From positions 1 through 38,184 of the forward strand of contig JABWBD010000021.1 in the NCBI GenBank assembly GCA_013360685.1: DNA of 38,184 bases, in the 5' to 3' direction. A program made the position numbers and the translations under genes. Shown here one piece after another: positions 1 through 7,202 of the stretch. The notes below the pieces were generated by a model. It saw only the letters and a list, made by a program, of their open reading frames with translations, had not been told where the DNA came from and did not search any database. Source of the DNA: Pirellulales bacterium (GTDB lineage: Bacteria > Planctomycetota > Planctomycetia > Pirellulales > Thermoguttaceae). Position 1 is the first letter of the stretch. Each line of letters starts with the position of its first letter.

Positions 1-177
1 CACCGCCGGCCGCACCGACCGCCGCTCCGCCTCCCGCTCATCGATCCGCTCGCCCGTATACTCAATCACACGCCGCCCCGCCGGAATCGCCTCCAGCGCA
101 AACAACCCCCACCGGTGAATCTTCGACTCGCGATACTCCACGCGAAACCGGATATGCCGCTTGTCCAGCTTCGGCAC
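1..177 (-). CDS. SET-domain protein, N-terminal part, cut by window edge
   Basis: Read on the minus strand, these bases give 59 residues ending at the window edge. They contain the opening of a SET domain: SKIHRWGLFALEAIPAG, then VIEYTGERI. In the family this stretch leads into the S-adenosylmethionine-binding fold of protein lysine methyltransferases; small stand-alone SET proteins of this kind occur in many bacteria, mostly with unknown targets. No ATG lies in frame upstream. The best available start is a GTG at 177, with no good ribosome binding site. The catalytic part lies outside the window. The start falls exactly where the neighbouring aminotransferase fragment begins on the other strand, so the 5' end may be an artefact of a junction rather than a natural start. 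Confidence 0.6.
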   Translation of the reverse strand, partial: MPKLDKRHIRFRVEYRESKIHRWGLFALEAIPAGRRVIEYTGERIDEREAERRSVRPAV

Positions 178-716
178 GCGATCCGGCCCCGCACTACGAG
201 CATTCCCGGATCGGCTACAACTACCGGATGAGCAACCTGCTCGCCGCGGTCGGCCGTGGGCAGCTTAAGCTGCTGGCCGACCGGGTCGCCGCGCGGCGGG
301 CCAATTGCGAGTTCTATCGCCGCGAGTTGGCAGACCTGCCGGGCATTGACTTCATGCCGGAGTCGGCCGCGGGGCGGTCCACAAGGTGGCTGACGTGCAT
401 TACCATCGACCCCGCCCGCTTCGGCGCGACCCGCGAAGACGTCCGCCTGGCGCTGGAAAGCGAGAACATCGAATCGCGCCCGCTCTGGAAGCCGATGCAT
501 CTCCAGCCCGTCTATGCCCAGTCGCCGCTCCACGGCGGCGCCGTCGCGGAACAGTTGTTCCGGGACGGCCTCTGCCTGCCCAGCGGGTCGAGCCTCAGCG
601 GCCACGACCGGAAACGCGTCGCGGCAGCGGTCCTCGCAGTCCACCAAGCGCGCTGGGGGAGCCGGCCTTCGAGGAAGCTGGAAGTGTCCGAAGACCTCGC
701 GCTACCCGCAGCCTGA
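174..716 (+). pseudogene. C-terminal fragment of DegT/DnrJ/EryC1-type sugar aminotransferase
   Basis: The frame is clearly coding from about 174 (ARDPAPHYEHS, then IGYNYRMSNLLAA) to the stop at 714. This is the signature of PLP-dependent nucleotide-sugar aminotransferases of the DegT/DnrJ/EryC1/StrS family, which aminate keto-sugars for surface polysaccharides. Later family features are present: RPLWKPMHLQPVY and the C-terminal FRDGLCLPSGSSL. The family is normally about 370-400 residues. Here some 200 N-terminal residues, including the PLP-binding lysine, are absent, because upstream of 174 the sequence belongs to a SET gene on the other strand. An internal ATG at 228 exists, but a protein starting there could not be a working aminotransferase. 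The downstream glycosyltransferase fits an exopolysaccharide cluster. Either the gene was cut by rearrangement or the contig is chimeric here. Confidence 0.75.
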
Positions 717-743
717 TCGTTCCCGCCAGCCGGGATGTAGAAC

Positions 744-2021
744 ATGTTCGGCTCACGCACTTGGCCAGAAATCATGACGCAGCCGCAATCCGTCCAACCG
801 CCGATCCCGGTTCTCGACCCTCCCCGCGCCCCGAGCCGTTCGGAAGACGGTCGGCGCCCGGCAGAACCGCAGGAGGCTCTCCGCCAACCCGCGTTGCTCG
901 TGGTCGCCACGGTTGCCTCGACGCTGCGGAGCTTTCTGCTCCCCTTCGGGCGTCATTTCCGCAAGCAAGGTTGGCGCGTCGATGCGATGGCTTCCGGGGT
1001 CCGCGGGGCCGGGGATCTCGAGGAATCGTTCGACAGTCTGTGGGAAATCCAGTGGACGCGGAATCCTCTTGATCCCCGAAACTTGACCGCCGCGATGCGG
1101 ACGGTGCGCGAAGTGGTGGTCGGCCGGCAGTACGATATCGTACACGTCCATACGCCGGTGGCCGCCTTCGTCGCGCGCTGCGCGCTCAGGAAGATTCGCC
1201 GGCAAGGCAAGCCCAAAGTGGTCTACACCGCCCACGGGTTCCATTTTCACCGCCGGGGGAGCACCGTCGGAAACCTGGCATTCCGCGCCCTCGAACGGAT
1301 CGCGGGCCGCTGGACCGATCACCTCGTGGTCATCAACCGCGAAGACGCCGAGGCTGCTTGCGACCATCGGATCCTCCCGGCCGACCGGATCCATCCGATG
1401 CCCGGCATCGGCGTGGACCTTGAGCAATACAGTGCGGCATCCGCTCCGCCGGACCGCGTGGCCGAACTGCGAAAGGAGCTTGGCCTGGGCTGCGCCGAGC
1501 GGCTGTTGGTGATGGTGGCGGAGTTCATTCCGCGCAAACGCCATCGCGACCTGCTGCTGGCTTTCGCGCAGCTCGCGCGGCCGGACGTGCACCTCGCGCT
1601 GGCCGGCGAGGGCCCGCTCCGCCCGAAGACCGAAGCGCTCGCGGCCCGGTTGGGGCTCAGCGCAAGAGTCCACTTCCTGGGCATGCGCCGCGACGTGGCC
1701 GTGTTGATGCGGGCCGCCGAAGCGACCATCCTGCCGTCCCAGCAGGAAGGGCTACCGCGGTGCGTCATGGAATCGATGTGCCTCCATACTCCCGTGATCG
1801 GGACCCGCATCCGCGGAACCGAAGAGTTGATCGACGACGGATGCGGACTGGCATTCGAGGTCGGCGACATCCGGGGCCTGGCCGAAGCGATGGCTTGGGT
1901 ATTGGACCACCCCGAAGCCATGCGACCAATGGCCGAGCGAGCCTGGCAGCGGATGCGCGCGTACGACGTTCGGCAGATCCTCGATCGCCACGAAGCCCTC
2001 TACCGGCGAGCCCTGCAATAG
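744..2021 (+). CDS. Family 4 glycosyltransferase (GT-B fold), exopolysaccharide type
   Basis: A 425-residue protein, normal length for GT4 enzymes, which move a sugar from a nucleotide-sugar donor to a lipid-linked glycan at the cytoplasmic face of the membrane. The N-terminal acceptor domain has YDIVHVHTPVAAFVAR and VVYTAHGFHFH. The C-terminal donor domain has VAEFIPRKRHRDLLLAFA, LALAGEGPLR, VHFLGMRRDV and the E-x7-E region within PSQQEGLPRCVMESM. About 45 proline- and arginine-rich residues precede the first Rossmann strand (ALLVVATVAS), so the start may instead be the ATG at 774; neither has a strong Shine-Dalgarno. It lies 27 bp after the aminotransferase fragment and 55 bp before the FemAB-like gene, all on the same strand, which suggests one transcription unit for surface polysaccharide synthesis. 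The exact sugar cannot be deduced. Confidence 0.9.
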   Translation: MFGSRTWPEIMTQPQSVQPPIPVLDPPRAPSRSEDGRRPAEPQEALRQPALLVVATVASTLRSFLLPFGRHFRKQGWRVDAMASGVRGAGDLEESFDSLWEIQWTRNPLDPRNLTAAMRTVREVVVGRQYDIVHVHTPVAAFVARCALRKIRRQGKPKVVYTAHGFHFHRRGSTVGNLAFRALERIAGRWTDHLVVINREDAEAACDHRILPADRIHPMPGIGVDLEQYSAASAPPDRVAELRKELGLGCAERLLVMVAEFIPRKRHRDLLLAFAQLARPDVHLALAGEGPLRPKTEALAARLGLSARVHFLGMRRDVAVLMRAAEATILPSQQEGLPRCVMESMCLHTPVIGTRIRGTEELIDDGCGLAFEVGDIRGLAEAMAWVLDHPEAMRPMAERAWQRMRAYDVRQILDRHEALYRRALQ

Positions 2022-2076
2022 CCCCGCCACCGGTTCACAGTGGCCGGCCCGTCCAGACGGATTCCGGAGACCGACG

Positions 2077-4347
2077 ATGTTCAGAAATCATGCAATCCGC
2101 AGCTACGGTCATTTCCGCCCCGGCGACCTGGTTGAAGTCCGCAGCGAAAGCCGCATTCTCGCCACGCTCGACCCCGACGGCAAGTACGAAGGGCTGCCGT
2201 TCATGCCCGAGATGGTGAAACACTGCGGGCGGACGTTTCGCGTGCAGGGGCGCGTCGAGAAGGTCTATTTCGACACTCGCCGCTATCTTTCCCGGATGGC
2301 GGACACCGTGCTGCTGGAAGGGTTGCGCTGCGACGGCACGGCACACGGCGGCTGCCAGGCAGGATGCACCATTCTCTGGAAGGAAGTCTGGCTCAAACCG
2401 TCCTCTGGGGCCGCAGGCCCATCGGCCCCGGGCGACGTTCGCATCCTGAATCCGGCGAGTTTGCCCGTTCTGCATCAAGGCGCGCCGAACCCGGCTGCCA
2501 CCGGCGACGACAATGCCATGTTCTCCTGCCAGGCGACCGAACTGACTGGGGCCACGACACCGATGGCCTGGTGGCACGTATGGCGGTACTGGCGGGATTT
2601 ATTCTACGGAGAACGTGATCTGCGCGAGCTGGCCCAAATGGCAGTCCTCATCCCGTACAACCGGATACGGCGGCGACTTGGGTTTCACCTGCACGGAAAG
2701 ATCGTCGGCAAGCAAAATACCACGCCGAACCCTTGCCTGAACCTTCAACCGGGTGAATTGGTGAGGGTCAAGACCCCGGATGAGATCCGAGCCACCGTCG
2801 ATCCGGTAGGGCGAAACCGGGGCCTGGTCTTTGTGACCGATATGGTTCGCTACTGCGGGCGGACCTACCGGGTTGCCAGGCGAGTCGACCGCATGGTTAG
2901 CGAATCCTCCGGCGGGATGCGCCAGTTTTCCAACACGGTCGCCCTCGAGGACGTGACGTGCAGCGGCATCCCGGTCGGGTGCTGTTCGCGCCGCTGCTAT
3001 CACCTTTGGAGGGAGGCGTGGTTGGAGAGGGTCGAGGCACCGCCAGCGCCCGCCGGGTCCAACGCGACCTTTGAAGCGGAGCCGGCGTCATCTCTCCAAC
3101 GTCGCCAGGATGCCCTGCCGGCGGCGCCGCGCGCCGGCGATTCGCCGGTGTCTGTGGCTCCGGTGAAAGAAGCAGAGATTCGGTTACGTTTCGTTCGCCC
3201 GGGCGATCGGCTCTGGCAGGAGTGCCTGGACCAGATGCCTCACGACTTCTACCACATGCCGGGCTATGTGCGGCTTTCGGCTGAGTTTGAACATGGTGAG
3301 CCGATCGCTTTCTTTGCCGAAGAGGGTGGGAACCGGCTGCTCGTGCCGCTCATCCTTCGCCCGATTCAGATCGATGGCGTGGCAGACGCGGAATCGAGCG
3401 ACGCGACCAGTCCCTACGGCTACCCTTCTCCGCTCGTGCATGGCGCGCAGGAGGACAATGTCTCGGCGGCTTTTCTCGAACGTGCCCTGGGATTGCTGCT
3501 TAGCGAACTGCGGGCGCGGGGAGTTCTGAGCGTCTTCCTCCGGCTGCACCCCATTCTGCCGCTGCCGCAAGGACCATTCCGGCGGCATGGGGTGCTTGTC
3601 CATCATGGGGAAACGGTGTTCGTGGATCTCACGCAATCCGAAGAAGAACTCTGGCATCAAACCCGAAAGAACTACCGGAGCCGGATCAGCCGGGCGAGGG
3701 AAAGCGGCGCCGTCGCAGCGATGGATCAGGAGTGCAACTCGCTGGACGACTTCATTGAAATCTACTGGGAGACCATGCGCTCAGTTGCCGCTGCCGACAG
3801 CTACTTCTTCTCCCGGCAGTATTTCTATGAACTGAAGGACGTCCTGGACGGCGCGCTCCACCTGGGCACCGTCCGGATCGGCGATTCGTTGGCCTGCGCC
3901 GGACTGTTCTCCGAGGTCGGCGGAATCGTGGAGGCCCACCTGGTCGGTTCACGGCGCGAATTCGCACGCCAAGAGCCGATGAAGCTGATGATGGATTTTG
4001 CGCGCCGCTGGGCGAAGGACCGTGGCAATCGGGTGCTCCATCTCGGCGGCGGACGAGGCGCCGCGAACGACTCTCTCTTTCAATTCAAAGCCGGTTTCTC
4101 GAAACTGCGGAGCGATTTTCTCTCCTGGAGAGCGATTACCGATATGGCAAAGTATAACGCACTCGTCGGGCGATGGACGGAGCGCCATGGGGTCGAGCCC
4201 GACGGTCCCGAGGCGTTCTTTCCCGCCTATCGGAAATCGTCCGCCACGACAGGCGTCTCGACCGATCCGGCAGAGCCGCTGACGGTAAACGGATCACCCC
4301 CCGTGCGCGAAACGGCCTGCAACCTGTTCGACGCCGCGCCGAAGTAG
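2077..4347 (+). CDS. Tandem four-cysteine domains fused to FemAB/GNAT-like transferase
   Basis: A 756-residue protein with a good ribosome binding site (CGGAG, 8 bp before the ATG). Residues 10-107 and 220-320 are two copies of one domain. Both end C-x34-C-x7-C-x3-C-x3-W-x3-W: C50, C85, C93, C97, W101, W105 and C260, C295, C303, C307, W311, W315. A linker (residues 148-212) contains SCQATEL and an aromatic WWHVWRYWRDL stretch. From about 366 to 690 follows a FemAB/BioF2-like acyltransferase region, with FYHMPGYVRLSAEFEHGEPI, HLVGSRREFARQEPMKLMM and VLHLGGGRGAANDSLFQFKAGFS. Such domains in polysaccharide clusters are thought to transfer acyl or aminoacyl groups to peptides or sugars. The paired cysteines suggest zinc or another metal, but that is inference. 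No signal peptide. Its place behind a glycosyltransferase points to glycan modification in the cytoplasm. Confidence 0.8.
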   Translation: MFRNHAIRSYGHFRPGDLVEVRSESRILATLDPDGKYEGLPFMPEMVKHCGRTFRVQGRVEKVYFDTRRYLSRMADTVLLEGLRCDGTAHGGCQAGCTILWKEVWLKPSSGAAGPSAPGDVRILNPASLPVLHQGAPNPAATGDDNAMFSCQATELTGATTPMAWWHVWRYWRDLFYGERDLRELAQMAVLIPYNRIRRRLGFHLHGKIVGKQNTTPNPCLNLQPGELVRVKTPDEIRATVDPVGRNRGLVFVTDMVRYCGRTYRVARRVDRMVSESSGGMRQFSNTVALEDVTCSGIPVGCCSRRCYHLWREAWLERVEAPPAPAGSNATFEAEPASSLQRRQDALPAAPRAGDSPVSVAPVKEAEIRLRFVRPGDRLWQECLDQMPHDFYHMPGYVRLSAEFEHGEPIAFFAEEGGNRLLVPLILRPIQIDGVADAESSDATSPYGYPSPLVHGAQEDNVSAAFLERALGLLLSELRARGVLSVFLRLHPILPLPQGPFRRHGVLVHHGETVFVDLTQSEEELWHQTRKNYRSRISRARESGAVAAMDQECNSLDDFIEIYWETMRSVAAADSYFFSRQYFYELKDVLDGALHLGTVRIGDSLACAGLFSEVGGIVEAHLVGSRREFARQEPMKLMMDFARRWAKDRGNRVLHLGGGRGAANDSLFQFKAGFSKLRSDFLSWRAITDMAKYNALVGRWTERHGVEPDGPEAFFPAYRKSSATTGVSTDPAEPLTVNGSPPVRETACNLFDAAPK

Positions 4348-4499
4348 GGCGATCGGCACAGCCGCTGCCACCGGTCTGTTGCTGTACACGCTGTCTTTAC
4401 CACTCGAACGAATGGCATTCGGGACATTACTGATATTGGGCAAACTGGCCACTTGTGATCAGCGGCGTCCCTATTTCGACGACCTATTTCGGCGAGACG

Positions 4500-4670
4500 T
4501 TATCTGGCCGAATGGAGCCAGTTTTCGACCCGCAGGCCCGGGACCTGGTCGAAATCTCGGGTGTTTGCCGACAGCAAGGTTGCGCCATGCTCCAGCGCGA
4601 TGCTGGCGATCTTGAGATCCAGGGTGCCGATCTGGAGAACGTTGAAGTGGTCGGTGTCGAGGATGATCAT
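4500..4670 (-). pseudogene. PIN-domain (VapC-like) toxin with in-frame internal deletion
   Basis: On the minus strand, 56 residues read without interruption. They begin MIILDTDHFNVLQ, the typical VapC N-terminus with the first catalytic Asp, and jump directly to IGTLDLKIASIALEHGATLL and NTRDFDQVPGLRVENWL, the typical VapC C-terminus. VapC toxins are Mg-dependent RNases of about 130-140 residues, so roughly 80 central residues, including the conserved catalytic Glu, are missing while the frame is kept. The start overlaps the stop of the upstream antitoxin-like gene by the four bases ATGA, the usual arrangement of such modules. The product is probably inactive as an RNase. It is below most gene-caller size cut-offs. 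Confidence 0.75.
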
Positions 4671-4879
4671 GCGTTGCTTCCGACTCGTAGAGCCTCTCGA
4701 TCCTCTTCGCGAACGCGGTGTGTTTCCCGGTGGAGTTCCTCGATCTGCGGATCATCGGCGAACATGCCCACAACCTTCCGCCAGTCGTCTTTCGGCGGCC
4801 GGTCCTGCACCATCCTCAGCAGCTCCGCGTACTGCGACTCAAGTGCCGCCGCGCGGTCTTCCAAACTGGCTGTGGTCAT
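4667..4879 (-). CDS. Small antitoxin-like protein upstream of PIN remnant
   Basis: A 70-residue acidic, helix-rich protein starting MTTASLEDRAAALESQYAEL, with a coiled-coil-like first half and a central WRKVVGMFADDPQIEEL segment. Proteins of this layout (LEDR..ALE, then W..I.GxFADDP) are commonly encoded directly upstream of PIN-domain toxins and are taken to be their antitoxins, though they lack an obvious DNA-binding fold. The ATGA overlap with the following PIN fragment supports coupled translation. Because the toxin has lost its middle, this gene may be a leftover or may still act against a related toxin elsewhere. Assignment is by motif memory and context. Confidence 0.6.
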   Translation of the reverse strand: MTTASLEDRAAALESQYAELLRMVQDRPPKDDWRKVVGMFADDPQIEELHRETHRVREEDREALRVGSNA

Positions 4880-5109
4880 ACTGTTTCTCGAGAAGACTTT
4901 CGTCGTACCCGATTATTATGCGATTCGGTCCGTCGAGCCACAGAGGAATCCCGGTAGCTCATCTCGAAGACCCGGATGCCGAGAACTCGTCGGCCGTGAA
5001 GTATTTGACACTCTCCCGACACGGCATCCAAGATTTCCGGAGCGGCCGCTGTCTCGCGGCTGGGGGACTGACTTCTCGCCAGACCCTGCGAGCGTTCGAG
5101 GCCGCCGCG

Positions 5110-6168
5110 TCAGGCCAGGGAAATCGAGGGGTAATATTTTCGGAAGTAACGTCCCTTGTAACGCCTGATGAGATAGTCCAACCAATAATCCGGCAAATCC
5201 CCTTGCAGGACAAATACCGCCTTCACGAACTCGCTGCCGTACTGTTCCAGCACGCGTTTGACGAACCGGGGGCTGAGGTTGTCCGAAAAGATGAATCCTC
5301 GAATCGCGTCTTCCTGGTCTTCGGTCAACGCCTCCCCTTTCCGCTGCAATCCTTCGACGAGGGCGTTGAAACTCGTCATGATCTCCTTGCCCTCGTCGGG
5401 ATTGATGAAAACTCCGATGCCGTCCTTGTGCTCGAGAAGGTCCTTGGGAAGATTCATCTCCGGGCGCCCTTTTTCCAGATGGTGCTTCTGCACGACTTCG
5501 TCGATCTCCCGTGGACTTCTCAACTCCCACTGCCAGCGCGTTTCTTTCTCCCAATCGGCGGCCATTGACAAGCCGTCGGGATACCAAGCGAGATCGTTGC
5601 CCTCATGGTATTTCATCATCAAATCATACTGCTTGGCCGCCAGTTGCCTCACCTTCGTCTCGTGCTCCTTCGAGTAGCGGCAAACGACGGCGGAGCTGTT
5701 GCGCTTCATGGACCGCTTCAACTGCTCGACATCCACCTTGGAAGAATCACCGAGAAGCCTTTGCTCACCCGACCAGTACCATTCTCCCCGCCAAGGAACG
5801 AGGCTTCCGAAGACGAGCTGCCCTCGTTTGAACGGAGGGTTTTTCATGTTGATTCTCACCCGATAGGGTTGGTCGTTGATGACGTTCAGAGCCTCCAGCG
5901 TCTTGTTGTTGACCGACAGAATCTTGTAGGGGGCAACGTGCCGTTCATACCAGCTTCGCAGGTCCTTTCGGTCGTCGTCCGAAATATCGAGCACGCCTGC
6001 CAGGACGTCGATCGCGCCGAGTCCGGACCACTCGGTGCACTCCTGGCAGATGAAGGCGTCGGTGTGGGCAATGCTTATCTTCCCGCGAGCCTGCTCTTTC
6101 ATGTAGCGGGCGAAAAAGAGGCGGAAGAGATACGACTGCGATCCCAGCCAAACCAGTTTGCGTTTCAC
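5110..6168 (-). CDS. Uncharacterised protein, C-terminal half of a gene split by TGA
   Basis: This 352-residue frame starts at a GTG and shows clear protein character, including WLGSQSYLFRLFFARYM, TDAFICQECTEWSG, KRGQLVFGSLVPWRGEWYW and a C-terminal PDYWLDYLIRRYKGRYFRKYYP. The GTG lies in the same frame as the upstream half, separated from it only by TGA and one AAC codon. Both halves are therefore most simply one protein of about 516 residues, with one premature stop (for example CGA to TGA). From memory the overall layout recalls the DUF3843 family of unknown function, including its phrase W(K/R)xEWW/YxSG, but I could not test this. No signal peptide or catalytic motif is evident. It may be translated from the GTG on its own, be a pseudogene piece, or the TGA may be a sequencing error. 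Confidence 0.55.
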   Translation of the reverse strand: MKRKLVWLGSQSYLFRLFFARYMKEQARGKISIAHTDAFICQECTEWSGLGAIDVLAGVLDISDDDRKDLRSWYERHVAPYKILSVNNKTLEALNVINDQPYRVRINMKNPPFKRGQLVFGSLVPWRGEWYWSGEQRLLGDSSKVDVEQLKRSMKRNSSAVVCRYSKEHETKVRQLAAKQYDLMMKYHEGNDLAWYPDGLSMAADWEKETRWQWELRSPREIDEVVQKHHLEKGRPEMNLPKDLLEHKDGIGVFINPDEGKEIMTSFNALVEGLQRKGEALTEDQEDAIRGFIFSDNLSPRFVKRVLEQYGSEFVKAVFVLQGDLPDYWLDYLIRRYKGRYFRKYYPSISLA

Positions 6169-6171
6169 GTT

Positions 6172-6663
6172 TCAGCCGTAAACGTTGGAGGTCTGGAGAA
6201 ACATCTTCACGCCTGAGATTCTCGGAACGTCCCGGAAAGCGCCGGAGAGGAATTCGCTGCCGGCATCGGCGATTCGCAGGAGGTCTTGATGCGTGGGGGA
6301 AAAAACCATGCCATCGATCAGCGCCGGGTACACGACCCAAAGAAAGTGCCGGAAGCGGTCGGGATGCATACCCGCAGGCGGAGAGCCGGCGCCGCGGCTG
6401 GTCAAGGGGAGGGCGGCGCCGAAGAAATCGCGGTTGTACCCTTCATACGCCGCCCAGATGCCGACGCCGTTGAAGAGATCTTCGGCGAACTCGACCAGCA
6501 TCGCGGCAAGCTCATCCAGCGCCCGGTCGCCGAGACGAAGCGTGTCGTGGGCAAAATCGCGTTCGGTTTTCCGGAGCACACGCCGAAGACCGTCAGCGAT
6601 CTGTGGCAGATGCGAATCGCCTCGTCCTCGGTATCCTTCCGGTCGATGAGTGAAGTCGGTCAT
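6172..6663 (-). CDS. N-terminal half of the TGA-split uncharacterised protein
   Basis: This frame gives 163 residues from the ATG at 6663 (MTDFTHRPEGYRG) to the TGA at 6172. It contains LDELAAMLVEFAEDLFNGVG, then IWAAYEGYNRDFFGAALPL and FRHFLWVVYPALIDGMVF, predicted helical and hydrophobic but not transmembrane. The frame remains open further upstream to about 6810, but that extension looks like random sequence. No good ribosome binding site precedes the ATG. It continues in the same frame into the gene ending at 5110. The order (helical N-terminal part, then a WYWSG-containing C-terminal part) fits my recollection of DUF3843 proteins. On its own this half would be a truncated protein of unknown function. 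Confidence 0.5.
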   Translation of the reverse strand: MTDFTHRPEGYRGRGDSHLPQIADGLRRVLRKTERDFAHDTLRLGDRALDELAAMLVEFAEDLFNGVGIWAAYEGYNRDFFGAALPLTSRGAGSPPAGMHPDRFRHFLWVVYPALIDGMVFSPTHQDLLRIADAGSEFLSGAFRDVPRISGVKMFLQTSNVYG

Positions 6664-7001
6664 GGGCTGCAAGCGGGGATTGGAATTCAGTGGGGATGTC
6701 TGCCGCGGTGCGGTTGTCCTCGTTGCGGCGGGACATGACCAATTGTACCCGCCTGGCACGGTTCGTCGACCCGTCGGCAGACCGTCATCCGGACTGAAAA
6801 ACTGGCCCACACAGAACTGCAGTTCTCGATAATCCCGCCCCGCAACCCGCCAGATGGCGGACGATATCGCATCCAGTAACCCGCGACGTTCTGGTTTGAC
6901 GGGCGGGAGCCAGACCGTCCCATATCGCTAGCCAATGTCAATGCCGATTCTGTTCCTGGCAAGCGGAGCCGTCGGCTTTGTCCTGCAAGGCCAACGGCAT
7001 G

Positions 7002-7105
7002 AGGCGATCGGCAGAAGCAAGAATACCCGTAGGACGGCCTTCCCAGGCCGTCGCGACGGCCTGGGAAGGCCGTCCTATGGGTAAGTTATTTCCTGCCGGT
7101 CGCCT
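7002..7105. repeat. REP-like element A (boxed palindrome)
   Basis: Outer boxes AGGCGATCGGCA (7002-7013) and TGCCGGTCGCCT (7094-7105) are inverted copies with one mismatch. Inside lies a 60-nt palindrome (7024-7083) with no loop and one mismatched pair, built on GGACGGCCTTCCCAGGCCGT. The outer boxes match those of the element at 23358-23473, although the cores differ. It lies 3' of the glycosidase-like gene that ends at 7203. The rest of the 6664-7202 gap shows no gene. Confidence 0.8.
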
Positions 7106-7202
7106 AACCCGCCGCTACAACTGGCGATCGCGACTTCAATGCGGCCAGTCACGCCGACTGACGCCACGGCCGATTCGGCCGGAACGCCTGACCGTTGCGC
7201 CG

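Noticed and set aside
4880..5109. Short open frames between the antitoxin-like gene and the split protein gene
   Set aside because: None shows a start with a ribosome binding site or a recognisable motif.
6172..6174. TGA considered as a selenocysteine codon
   Set aside because: No convincing stem-loop right after the stop, no cysteine-rich or redox context around it, and the following GTG can serve as a restart. A nonsense mutation is simpler.
7024..7083. 60-nt palindrome considered as a bidirectional terminator
   Set aside because: It has no T-run on either side and carries the outer boxes of a dispersed element, so it is better explained as a repeat.
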